From: Roseateles amylovorans
GTDB taxonomy: Bacteria; Pseudomonadota; Gammaproteobacteria; Burkholderiales; Burkholderiaceae_C
Length of the DNA stretch: 64,000 nucleotides
Direction: 5' to 3'
Assembly: GCF_025398155.2 (NCBI RefSeq)
Contig: NZ_CP104562.2
Span: 4,836,001 to 4,900,000, forward strand
In this document: one piece after another, positions 1 through 9,264 of the stretch
How positions within the stretch are numbered: the stretch's first letter is position 1
How the letters are laid out: each line of letters starts with the position of its first letter
Made by a program: the position numbers and the translations under genes
The notes under the pieces: model-generated
What the model was told of the DNA's origin: nothing
Seen by the model: the letters and a program-made list of their open reading frames with translations, nothing else
The model's database searches: none

Positions 1-970
1 GCGGCTCGAGCAGCTTCGCAAAGCCGGGATGGGCGGCGAGCTGCATCTCGAAGGACAGGCTTTGGCTTTCATGCAGACCCATGGAGCGCGCATTGGCGAT
101 CGGCAGGCCCAGCCACTCGCGGGGCAGGTTCTGCTCATAGCGTCCGTGGCCCGTCTCATGGATGGTGCCGGTGAGGCTTTGCAGGAAGCTGTCGTCGCGA
201 TAGCGCGTGGTCATGCGCACGTCTTCCGGCACGCCGCCGCAGAACGGATGGGCACTCTCGTCCAGCCGACCCGCCTCGAAATCGAAGCCCAGCAGCTTCA
301 TCGCATCCAGGCCCAAGGCGCGTTGCGCAGCGGCCGGGAACGTGCCCTGCGGATGCAGCATCTGCTCGTCGGCCTGACGCGCCATCACCTGGCGGATCAG
401 GTCGGGCAGCCATTGGCGCAATTCGCCGAAGACGCGATCCACCTCTGCGGCACGCATGCCCGGCTCGTACTGGTCGAGCAAGGCGTCATAGCGGCTCAGG
501 CCGGAATCCTCGGCGAGCAGTCGGGCCTCCTCGCGCGCCAGCCGGACGACCGGGCGCAGGTTCTCCACATAGCCGGCCCAATCATTGGCGCCGCGCTGGC
601 TGCGCCAGGCATGCTCACAATGGGAATTGGCCAGCGATTTGGCCTCCACCAAACTTTGCGGCAGCGCATTGGCCGCCCGCCAGACGCGATGCATCTCCCT
701 CAGCGAAGCGCGTTGCACCTCATCCAGCGGTTCCTGCTCGGCCGCCGACAGCAAATCACGCAGCGCCGGATCGGTGGCCTGCTGATGCAGCAAACCGCCC
801 ATCTCTGCCAGCGCCTGGGCACGGGCCTCGGCCCCCTTGGCCGGCATGAAGGCGGACTGGTCCCAGGACGCAATCGACTGCAGATGGTTGAGCCGGTGCA
901 GGCGCTGATGGCGCTGGCAAAGGGCCTCATAGGCGGGCGTGCGAGACGCGGTGCTGGTGGGGGTGCTCAT
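1..970 (-). CDS. Carboxypeptidase Taq family (M32) metallopeptidase, C-terminus cut by window edge
   Basis: A minus-strand reading frame is open from an ATG at 970 to the left edge. The translation begins MSTPTSTASRTPAYEALCQR and carries the zinc-binding HExxH motif as HETGH at residues 271-275 (bases 146-160), in a TIHETGHGRYEQN context typical of peptidase family M32. These are cytoplasmic zinc carboxypeptidases that trim C-terminal residues from peptides. About 323 of the usual roughly 500 residues are visible; the third zinc ligand and the C-terminal helical part lie outside the window. The next gene on the same strand starts at 1692, so the 239-bp gap between 970 and 1210 could hold the promoter. 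Family assignment is strong; the physiological substrate is unknown. Confidence 0.9.
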   Translation of the reverse strand, partial: MSTPTSTASRTPAYEALCQRHQRLHRLNHLQSIASWDQSAFMPAKGAEARAQALAEMGGLLHQQATDPALRDLLSAAEQEPLDEVQRASLREMHRVWRAANALPQSLVEAKSLANSHCEHAWRSQRGANDWAGYVENLRPVVRLAREEARLLAEDSGLSRYDALLDQYEPGMRAAEVDRVFGELRQWLPDLIRQVMARQADEQMLHPQGTFPAAAQRALGLDAMKLLGFDFEAGRLDESAHPFCGGVPEDVRMTTRYRDDSFLQSLTGTIHETGHGRYEQNLPREWLGLPIANARSMGLHESQSLSFEMQLAAHPGFAKLLEP

Positions 971-1209
971 TCGAAATCTCCTGTCGGTCACCGGCGCGCA
1001 GAAGGCCGACCTGGGGCGGTCGCGTCCATCGGTTCGCTACCGGCGGTCCGGAAGTGCTGGATGTGTCGCACATTGTGGCGGCGGATCGGCCTGCCGGCCC
1101 AGCCCCCCGAATTGGCGAGAACACCTATGCGCAGGATCCGTTCGGGGGAGGCGGGAGCGCCGGCGGACGCCCACCCTGACCTTGCCTGCCGCGTCAGCCC
1201 GAAGCGCTG

Positions 1210-1692
1210 TCAGCGCAGCAGGTACACACCCAGTGCGGTCATCAGCAGGTAGCGGGCGAACTTGCCGATCGCCATGTAGCCCAGGCACGGCCAGAACGGC
1301 AGCCGCAGCCATCCCGCCAGGGCGCATAGCGGATCACCGACGATGGGCAACCAGCTCAGCAAGCAGGCCTTGGCGCCAAAGCGACGCAACCAGCCCAGTA
1401 CCCGTTGATCGCGCGGCGTGTGGTGCGTGGCCGCTTCGTAGGCACGTTCGGCACCCCAGCCCATCCACCAGCTGATGCCCCCGCCCAAGGTGTTGCCCAC
1501 CGTGGCCACCAGAATGGCGGGCCAGAACAATTCGGGCTTGGCATTGACCAGCAGCAGCACCACCGGCTCGGAGCCCAGGGGCAACAGGGTGGCGGAGATC
1601 AAGGCGATCACGAACACCGCACCCAACCCGACTTGCGGCAGCGATAACGCTTCCAGCATCAGGTGAATCATCTGTTGCAGCCATGCTTCCAT
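1210..1692 (-). CDS. YqaA/DedA-related (SNARE-associated Golgi family) inner-membrane protein
   Basis: 160 residues with about four hydrophobic segments (near 20-45, 55-80, 105-130 and 135-160). The GNTLGGGISWWMGW block near residue 65 and the small size match the YqaA branch of the DedA/VTT membrane proteins. DedA relatives are implicated in lipid flipping and membrane homeostasis; no specific job can be assigned here. The glycine-rich re-entrant motif and the proline in LSWLPIVGDPLC are visible and typical. It is divergent from the solute-binding protein gene at 1798, with about 105 bp between them. Confidence 0.8.
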   Translation of the reverse strand: MEAWLQQMIHLMLEALSLPQVGLGAVFVIALISATLLPLGSEPVVLLLVNAKPELFWPAILVATVGNTLGGGISWWMGWGAERAYEAATHHTPRDQRVLGWLRRFGAKACLLSWLPIVGDPLCALAGWLRLPFWPCLGYMAIGKFARYLLMTALGVYLLR

Positions 1693-1797
1693 GCGTGGGA
1701 TTATCCGAAGGCATTGCGGAGGAGTCCGTCAGCGCCGCCCTCTCCGTCACAACGAGAAAAGAGCACAAGAGCGGTTTGACGATCGATTGAGGTGCTT

Positions 1798-2697
1798 ATG
1801 TCCGTTCGCAGGTCGGTTCGCAGCCTGGCTGCAGCCTGGAGCGCGGGAATCGCGATTGTGCTGCTGGGCTCGGCAGCCTGTCCGCGCCTGAGTTCCCAGG
1901 CCCATGCCCAGATGCCCGCGGTCCAGTCTGCACCGGCTCAGGCAAGCCCGATGCCTGCCGCTGCGGCGGTGGCCGGCTGCACGCAGTTGATCGCCTCAGG
2001 CAACCCGCAATACCCACCGTACCTCTGGCGCAATCCGGACGATGAGCAGCGACTCGTGGGCGCCAATGCCGAGCTGATGCAATGGCTGGCCAAGGAAATC
2101 GGCATTCCGATCGACACACGGTATGTCGGCCCGTGGGGGCGGGTGCAGGAAGAAATGCGCGCGGGCCGGATCGACCTGATCGCGGGCGCCTTCTTCACCT
2201 TGCCGCGCACCGACTACATGGACTACTTTCACCCCGCGTTCCGCGAGACGCGATCGGTGGTCTGGACCCGTGAGGACAGCGCCCTCCTCTACAAGCGCTG
2301 GGGCGACCTGACCGGACGGCAAGGCGTCACGGTGATCAACAACAGCTTCGGTATCGAATTCGACGACTTCGCGCGCAAGTCGCTCAAGGTCACACAGGTG
2401 GCCAGCATCGAGCAAGCGATCCAGATGCTGCAGCGAGGCCGGGCTGACTACATGATCTATGAAGACGCGCCGGCCGAAGCCTATGCCGCGCGCATCGGCG
2501 CCCCCTCGATCAAGGCGCTGACGCCGCCGGTCGCGCATGAGGGGCTCTATCTGACGCTGTCCCACCGCTCCCGCTGCAACTCGCCGGAATTGCGTGGCCG
2601 GCTGGCGCGAGCGGTCTACAAGCTGAGTCAGGACAAGGTGATGAACCGCTTCGTGGACCAAGGCCTGCTCCTGTGGCGCCGGCAATCGGCGCCCTGA
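1798..2697 (+). CDS. Periplasmic solute-binding protein, family 3 (amino-acid type)
   Basis: 299 residues from the ATG at 1798; an in-frame GTG six bases upstream is less likely. An N-terminal Arg-rich then hydrophobic segment (residues 4-35) is a signal peptide ending near AHAQ, so the mature protein should be periplasmic. The body has the SBP_bac_3 pattern: a first strand followed by PPYLW, GANAELMQWLAKEIG, then GRIDLIAGAFFTLPRTDYMDYFHPAF, the usual ligand-loop region, and a late RGRADYMIYEDAPAEA segment. No permease or ATPase gene is adjacent, so it is an orphan receptor. It may feed a transporter encoded elsewhere or act as a sensor component. The ligand cannot be read from the sequence. 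Confidence 0.85.
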   Translation: MSVRRSVRSLAAAWSAGIAIVLLGSAACPRLSSQAHAQMPAVQSAPAQASPMPAAAAVAGCTQLIASGNPQYPPYLWRNPDDEQRLVGANAELMQWLAKEIGIPIDTRYVGPWGRVQEEMRAGRIDLIAGAFFTLPRTDYMDYFHPAFRETRSVVWTREDSALLYKRWGDLTGRQGVTVINNSFGIEFDDFARKSLKVTQVASIEQAIQMLQRGRADYMIYEDAPAEAYAARIGAPSIKALTPPVAHEGLYLTLSHRSRCNSPELRGRLARAVYKLSQDKVMNRFVDQGLLLWRRQSAP

Positions 2698-3032
2698 ACC
2701 GCGCATGCCGTCGCAACGGCTCGTGACATCGGTCACGCGAACCTCGAATGCGCCATGCACGAGATGCGGGCGGCGCGCGCACGCGCCAAATGAATCCGCT
2801 GCATGGACGCGCCGCAGGACGCACCACGCGAACCCACCACATTGAACGTTCGAGCCCGTGCCCACGGGGCTGCCCTCTGTCGCCAAGCGGCTCCCGGCGG
2901 GACCTTCCCGGTCACGACGCGCGCACATCGGTGGCGCGATGTCCTGCTTATCCGGGATCCCGAGGCGCTTGACCGACCGCCGGGCGCATCCCGGGAGGCT
3001 ATACTTCTGCCTCTTTTTTGTGCAGTTTCTCC
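2698..3032. other. Intergenic region upstream of dusB
   Basis: 335 bp without a credible gene. It contains a short hairpin (CGTGAC, ATCG, GTCACG at 2722-2737) just after the solute-binding protein stop, without a T-tract. A -10-like TATACT lies at 3000-3005, about 28 bases before the dusB ATG, with no good -35 at 16-18 bp. No other structure was seen. Confidence 0.5.
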
Positions 3033-4181
3033 ATGCCTTCGCCGCTGCCCGGTCCGATGATCCTGGGCCCCTATCGCTTGCCCAATCGGCTGTTTGTCGC
3101 TCCCATGGCCGGGGTGACCGACCGCCCGTTCCGCGTGCTGTGCAAGAAGCTCGGCGCGGGCTATGCGGTGAGCGAGATGGTGACCTCGCGCAAGGACCTG
3201 TGGAACAGCCTCAAGACCTCGCGACGCGCCAACCATGAGGGCGAGGCGGCACCGATCTCGGTGCAGATCGCCGGCACCGACGCGGCGATGATGGCCGAGG
3301 CCGCCGCCTACAACATCGATCGCGGCGCGCAGATCATCGACATCAACATGGGTTGCCCAGCCAAGAAGGTCTGCAACAAATGGGCCGGATCCGCGCTGAT
3401 GCAGGACGAGGCGCTGGCGATGGAGATCGTCGATGCGGTGGTCGCGGCCTGCGCGCCCCACGGCGTGCCGGTGACCTTGAAGATGCGTACCGGCTGGTGC
3501 CAGACCGAAAAGAATGCGCTGACGCTGGCGCGGGCCGCAGAGAGCGCGGGCATTGCGATGGTCACGGTGCATGGCCGCACACGCGAGCAGGGCTACAGCG
3601 GCCAGGCGGAATACGACACCATTGCCGCGGTAAAGGCGGCCTTGCGGATACCGGTCGTCGCCAATGGCGACATCGACAGCCCGCAAAAGGCCCGCGAGGT
3701 GCTGGCCGCCACCGGCGCCGACGCGCTGATGATCGGCCGCGCGGCGCAAGGCCGGCCCTGGATCTTTGCGGAGATCGCGCATTTCCTGTCCACCGGCGAG
3801 CTTCTGCCCGCGCCCCGCATTGCCGATGCCAAGCGCTGGCTGATCGACCATCTGCAGGATCACTACAGCCTGTACGGCGAGCTCACCGGCATGCGCAGCG
3901 CGCGCAAGCACATCGGCTGGGCGGTACAGGCGCTGCCCGGTGGCGACGCCTTCCGTCGCCACATGAATACGCTGGAGAGCTGCGAGCACCAGGTCAGCGC
4001 GCTGACGGATTGGCTGGATGCACTGGCCGTCGATCACGACCGCCTGCCTTACCTGCGGACCACGCCGCACGCCGCGAACGACGACCCCGATGAAGAACAA
4101 CAACAAGAACACCACGATCGCCATTCCGACGACGATCGAGATCAGAAGCAAGACCGAGAAGAAAGAAGGCTGACGGCATGA
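3033..4181 (+). CDS. dusB: tRNA-dihydrouridine synthase B
   Basis: 382 residues from the ATG at 3033; an alternative ATG at 3057 would begin MILGPYRLPNRLFVAPMAGV. It is an FMN-dependent TIM-barrel enzyme that reduces uridine to dihydrouridine in tRNA. Visible landmarks are APMAGVTDRPFR (FMN loop), NMGCPAKKVCNK with the catalytic cysteine, VTLKMRTGW, VTVHGRTREQGYSG, VVANGDIDS and ADALMIGRAAQGRPWIF. The C-terminus carries an additional highly charged tail of about 35-40 residues (Asp/Glu/Gln/His/Arg-rich, for example DPDEEQQQEHHDRHSDDDRD) beyond the usual end near residue 340. Its stop overlaps the fis start (ATGA at 4178-4181), the classical dusB-fis pairing with translational coupling. Confidence 0.95.
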   Translation: MPSPLPGPMILGPYRLPNRLFVAPMAGVTDRPFRVLCKKLGAGYAVSEMVTSRKDLWNSLKTSRRANHEGEAAPISVQIAGTDAAMMAEAAAYNIDRGAQIIDINMGCPAKKVCNKWAGSALMQDEALAMEIVDAVVAACAPHGVPVTLKMRTGWCQTEKNALTLARAAESAGIAMVTVHGRTREQGYSGQAEYDTIAAVKAALRIPVVANGDIDSPQKAREVLAATGADALMIGRAAQGRPWIFAEIAHFLSTGELLPAPRIADAKRWLIDHLQDHYSLYGELTGMRSARKHIGWAVQALPGGDAFRRHMNTLESCEHQVSALTDWLDALAVDHDRLPYLRTTPHAANDDPDEEQQQEHHDRHSDDDRDQKQDREERRLTA

Positions 4182-4411
4182 CGCCCAAACCGATTGAAAC
4201 CTGCGTACGTGAGAACCTGGAAGCCTATTTCCGTGACCTCGGTGGCGAAGACCCGCATTCCATGCATGAAATGCTGATCCGGCTGGTCGAGAAACCATTG
4301 CTGGAAGTCGTGATGCAACACAGCGAAGGCAACCAGAGCAAGGCCGCCGAATGGCTCGGCATCAACCGCAACACCCTGCGCCGCAAGCTGGTGGAGCACA
4401 AGCTGATCTGA
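4178..4411 (+). CDS. fis: Fis family nucleoid-associated DNA-binding protein
   Basis: 77 residues, the short betaproteobacterial form (98 in E. coli). The C-terminal helix-turn-helix GNQSKAAEWLGINRNTLRRK is intact, preceded by the dimerisation helices with PLLEVVMQHSEGNQ. It bends DNA and modulates rRNA, recombination and growth-phase genes. It overlaps dusB by four bases, so the two are almost certainly co-transcribed, as in most gamma- and betaproteobacteria. purH follows after 88 bp on the same strand. Confidence 0.95.
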   Translation: MTPKPIETCVRENLEAYFRDLGGEDPHSMHEMLIRLVEKPLLEVVMQHSEGNQSKAAEWLGINRNTLRRKLVEHKLI

Positions 4412-4499
4412 CCTGGCGCCAACCGCCGCCACGCACTCCTCCCCTCGGGCATCGCCTGCGCTGCCCACCTCCGAATCCCCCTGTCTCCAGAGAACTTCC

Positions 4500-6085
<1,586 letters not shown>

Positions 6086-6222
6086 GCCACAGCCACAAGC
6101 AAAGCGCCGCCACAGCGTGATCGAATCACTGGACGCCAGGTGATGAGAGTCCACTGTGGTGCGCACCACGCCAGGGCAATCCGTTGAGGTCGAAGGCCTC
6201 AGAACCCCGATGAAATCGAAGC

Positions 6223-6247
6223 AAAGCCTGGCACCGCCAGGCTTTTT
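6223..6247 (+). terminator. Rho-independent terminator downstream of purH
   Basis: Perfect 8-bp stem AGCCTGGC (6225-6232) / GCCAGGCT (6236-6243), loop ACC, followed by TTTT and preceded by AAA. It lies about 140 bp after the purH stop on the same strand. Confidence 0.85.
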
Positions 6248-6493
6248 CATTGGTCTTGGGATGAAACAGAATGCGTGTTTCTCCCTCGTCCATAGCTCAA
6301 ATGTGGACAACGTCGTCAACACCCCCAATCAGTGGGATGCCGCAGCCACAGATCGCACCTTCGTCTCCTTCCGACAACTCGCGCTTAAAAATTTGGACAA
6401 CTTTGCTTCTGTCACATTGACCGCCCCAAACTGGATTGGTAACTTCCCCACCCGCACCACTCAAGTGCTGAACCAGATTAGTTGGAAAGTCAT
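6248..6493 (+). promoter_or_regulatory. Leader/promoter region of the small outer-membrane protein gene
   Basis: About 245 bp, noticeably A+T-richer than the surroundings. A candidate promoter is TTGACC at 6417-6422 with a 17-bp spacer to TAACTT at 6440-6445; the -10 is weak (3/6). The motif TGGACAAC occurs twice in the same orientation (6303-6310 and 6394-6401) within similar flanks, and could be an operator pair. No gene is seen here. Confidence 0.4.
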
Positions 6494-7009
6494 ATGAAGA
6501 AGATCTCCGTTATCGCCGCCGCCCTGCTGCTGGCTGGCGCCGCTCAAGCCCAATCGAACACTTCCGCCGTTTACGGTGAAGTGGGCTACACCTTTGTGAC
6601 CATCGACGCTGGCACCGATCTGGAACCCGGCATGCTGCGTGGCATCGTCGGCTGGAACGTGCACCCCAACCTGGCCATCGAAGGCATGCTGGCCACCGGC
6701 GTCAAGGACGACAACACCTTCGGCCTGAAGACCAAGGTCTCGCGCGCTTACGGCGTGTACCTGAAGCCGAAGTACGACTTCGGCAACGGCTTCGAAGTGT
6801 TCGGCCGCCTGGGCTACGCTGACCTGAAGCTGAAGCAGTCGTTCCAAGGCGCCAGCGGCACCGATTCCGGCAACGACGTGTCCTACGGCGTCGGCGCCAG
6901 CTACAGCTTCAACAAGAACGTCTACGGCACCGTTGACTACATGAGCTACTACGACAAGGACGGCGTGAAGGGCACTGGCTTCACCCTGGGCGTTGGCTAT
7001 CGCTTCTGA
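6494..7009 (+). CDS. Small outer-membrane beta-barrel protein (opacity/OmpA-barrel-like)
   Basis: 171 residues from the ATG at 6494. A clear signal peptide (MKKISVIAAALLLAGAAQAQ) is cleaved after AQA near residue 19. The remainder alternates hydrophobic and polar residues with Gly/Tyr-rich strands (YGEVGYTF, GYADLKLK, YGVGASYSF, GFTLGVGYRF) and ends in Phe, the outer-membrane insertion signature. This fits an eight-stranded outer-membrane barrel of the OMP_b-brl superfamily. It is monocistronic, between terminators at 6223-6247 and 7045-7074. Function unknown; it may be structural or an adhesion-type surface protein. Confidence 0.88.
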   Translation: MKKISVIAAALLLAGAAQAQSNTSAVYGEVGYTFVTIDAGTDLEPGMLRGIVGWNVHPNLAIEGMLATGVKDDNTFGLKTKVSRAYGVYLKPKYDFGNGFEVFGRLGYADLKLKQSFQGASGTDSGNDVSYGVGASYSFNKNVYGTVDYMSYYDKDGVKGTGFTLGVGYRF

Positions 7010-7044
7010 GCGATGCGCTGAAGGCTCTTCGGAGCCCTCGCCTC

Positions 7045-7074
7045 AAAAGGCCCGGCATCTGCCGGGCTTTTTTT
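7045..7074 (+). terminator. Rho-independent terminator of the outer-membrane protein gene
   Basis: Perfect GCCCGGC (7050-7056) / GCCGGGC (7061-7067) stem with an ATCT loop, preceded by AAAA and followed by TTTTTTT. Confidence 0.93.
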
Positions 7075-7088
7075 CGTCTGTATTTCGC

Positions 7089-7145
7089 CTTTACCTGCTC
7101 CCCTGACCTGCTCGCCAGACCTGCTCGCCTGTACCTGCGGCAGGT
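7089..7145. repeat. Short imperfect tandem repeat, about 13-bp period
   Basis: Four successive copies of a unit around ACCTGCTCGCC (TTACCTGCTCCCC, GACCTGCTCGCCA, GACCTGCTCGCCT, GTACCTGCGGC) sit just past the terminator. The rest of 7146-7376 is C-rich non-coding sequence in which I see no gene. Confidence 0.6.
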
Positions 7146-7376
7146 CGACTTGTGCCTCGCTCTGCTGCCCACACCTCGCCGCAACGCATCGCGTCACCCA
7201 GGCCGCTGCCGCTGCCGCTCCCGCCCACGACGACGCCGCCCATCGCGGCACCCGGGCCACTGCGCCAATGACGCTGCACCCAGGCCGCAGCGCCACCTTG
7301 CCGCGCGGCCTCACTCACCGAATGCCGGTTCCACGCGGTGATGCACGGCTCCGAACGGAGCGCCCTCGTCCACGCG

Positions 7377-7682
7377 TCAGAACATGCCCAGCAGCTTCAG
7401 CACACCCAGCGTGGCGCCGACCGCGCCGATGCTGGTGCCGATGACCCAGCGCATGCGCTGATGACGCCGCTCACGCTCGAGTTCGGCCTGGCTCTTGACG
7501 GTGACCAGCGCATCGATCTTCGCGGAGATCACAGCCTCCAGGCTGTCCATGCGTTGGATGACGGGCTGAACGGCTTGACTGATCTGCATGGTGATGTGCC
7601 TTTCTAGCGAACCGACGACGCCCTTGGCGGTGTCATCACTGATGTTCGCGGACTTGAGTGCGGTGAAAAAATCGATCTGCAT
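7377..7682 (-). CDS. Small coiled-coil protein with one C-terminal membrane helix
   Basis: 101 residues starting MQIDFFTALKSANISDDTAK. An N-terminal helical region (residues 20-75, heptad-like, charged) is followed by a basic stretch ERERRHQRMRW and a single hydrophobic segment (about 79-101) at the extreme C-terminus. The layout resembles small DUF1640-like or XhlA-like coiled-coil membrane proteins, but I do not recognise a named family. It is divergent from the aldehyde dehydrogenase operon. The larger protein at 62412-63398 has the same layout of coiled coil plus late membrane helix. Confidence 0.65.
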   Translation of the reverse strand: MQIDFFTALKSANISDDTAKGVVGSLERHITMQISQAVQPVIQRMDSLEAVISAKIDALVTVKSQAELERERRHQRMRWVIGTSIGAVGATLGVLKLLGMF

Positions 7683-7841
7683 GGGAGGGCTCGCATGCGT
7701 CGGAAGACGGCTCCCTGCGCGTCACCAAAATGTCTACGCATCCCACGGTTCGCGGCAATACTCCAAACTGGTAGCAGATGGGGGGTGCGCACTGCCCCCC
7801 CCCAAGACGAGAAATCAGAAGAACACGCGGAGACTCGCCCC

Positions 7842-9251
7842 ATGGACAACGCCCCTCACGAACATCTGCATCTGGTGCTGGAACAGCAACGCGCCGCCTT
7901 CGATCGGGATCGGCTGCCCAGCCTCGCGCAACGCAGGGATCGGCTCGAACGCCTGCGTCGCATGACCCGCACCCATGCCAACGCGCTGGCCGAGGCGATG
8001 TCCAAGGACTTCGGCCATCGATCGCATCAGGAAAGCCTGCTGGCCGATCTGTTCACCGTCGAGTCCGGCGCGCGCCACGCAATCAAGCATGTGAAGCGCT
8101 GGATGGCAGTCAAGCGCGCGCCCACCGCCTTGCACTTCCTGCCGGCCAGCAATCGCCTGATGCCGCAGCCCTTGGGCGTGGTGGGCATCGTGGCGCCGTG
8201 GAACTATCCCTACTACCTGGCGATGGCGCCGGCGCTGGCGGCACTGGCGGCCGGCAATCGGGTGATGATCAAGCCCTCCGAGCTGACCCCTCGCACCTCC
8301 GAGCTGATGGCCAAGATCGTGGCCGAGCATTTCGCGCTGGAGGAGATGACGGTCATCACCGGCGATGCCGAGGTCGGCAAGGTCTTCACCCAGTTGCCGT
8401 TCGATCATCTGTTCTTCACCGGCTCCACCGCCGTCGGACGCCTCGTGGCGCAAGCCGCTGCCAAGCACCTGACGCCGGTGACACTGGAGCTCGGGGGCAA
8501 GTCGCCGGCCCTCATCGACGCCAGCGCCGACCTGGCGCAGGCCGCCGAGCGACTGGCCTTCGGCAAGTTGCTCAACGCCGGCCAGACCTGCGTGGCGCCG
8601 GACTATGTGCTGGCGCCGAAGGCGATGGTGCGACCGCTGGCGGACGCCCTGATCGCAGCGGTGCGGCGCCACTATCCGCGCATTTCGGACAACCCGGACT
8701 ACACCGCCATCGTCAGTCCGCGCCACCACGCCCGGCTGCAAGGCCTGCTCGACGATGCGCAAGCGCGCGGCGCCACCCTGCTGCCCACGCATGAGGACCA
8801 TCCGACCGATCGCCGCCTGGTGCCCACGCTGCTGTTGAACACCACCGCCGAGATGACCGTCATGCGCGAGGAAATCTTCGGTCCGCTGCTGCCGATCATC
8901 GGCTACGACCGACCTGAGGACGCCATCGCACACATCAACGCGGGCGACCGCCCGCTCGCCCTCTACTGGTTCGGCAACGACCACGCCGCGCGGGACGCGG
9001 TGCTGGCGCGCACCCATGCGGGCGGGGTGACGGTCAATGACTGCATCTGGCACCTGGGGCAGGAGGAGCAGCCCTTCGGCGGCGTCGGCGCGAGCGGCAT
9101 GGGGGCCTATCACGGGGTCTGGGGCTTCAACACCTTCAGCAAGCTCAAGCCGGTGTTCCTGCAATCGCGCTTCGCCGGCACCAAGCTGTTCTATCCGCCG
9201 TACGGCAAGACCTTCGATCGTTTGCTGGGCTTGTTGAAGAAGATCGCCTGA
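7842..9251 (+). CDS. Coniferyl-aldehyde dehydrogenase-like NAD(P)-dependent aldehyde dehydrogenase
   Basis: 469 residues from the ATG at 7842; the frame is open further upstream but that part has no homologous look. Landmarks are GIVAPWNYPYYLAMAP, the cofactor-loop FTGSTAVGR, the general-base region ELGGKSPALI, the catalytic cysteine in NAGQTCVAPDY, and EEIFGPLLPI. The short subfamily lacking the N-terminal extension, with a hydrophobic C-terminal tail and the PFGGVGASGMGAYHG block, is that of coniferyl aldehyde dehydrogenase (CalB) and alkanal dehydrogenases. It oxidises aldehydes to acids. It is the first gene of a tight run: the GMC oxidoreductase starts 13 bp after its stop, suggesting sequential alcohol-to-aldehyde-to-acid oxidation. 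Confidence 0.88.
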   Translation: MDNAPHEHLHLVLEQQRAAFDRDRLPSLAQRRDRLERLRRMTRTHANALAEAMSKDFGHRSHQESLLADLFTVESGARHAIKHVKRWMAVKRAPTALHFLPASNRLMPQPLGVVGIVAPWNYPYYLAMAPALAALAAGNRVMIKPSELTPRTSELMAKIVAEHFALEEMTVITGDAEVGKVFTQLPFDHLFFTGSTAVGRLVAQAAAKHLTPVTLELGGKSPALIDASADLAQAAERLAFGKLLNAGQTCVAPDYVLAPKAMVRPLADALIAAVRRHYPRISDNPDYTAIVSPRHHARLQGLLDDAQARGATLLPTHEDHPTDRRLVPTLLLNTTAEMTVMREEIFGPLLPIIGYDRPEDAIAHINAGDRPLALYWFGNDHAARDAVLARTHAGGVTVNDCIWHLGQEEQPFGGVGASGMGAYHGVWGFNTFSKLKPVFLQSRFAGTKLFYPPYGKTFDRLLGLLKKIA

Positions 9252-9264
9252 GCGCGCCGCCTTC

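Noticed and set aside
29..1252. 407-codon plus-strand open frame at the left edge
   Set aside because: Antisense to the M32 carboxypeptidase, which carries HETGH and a good start.
2969..3005. TTGACC/TATACT promoter for dusB
   Set aside because: The two hexamers are separated by 25 bp, too long for sigma-70; only the -10-like element was noted.
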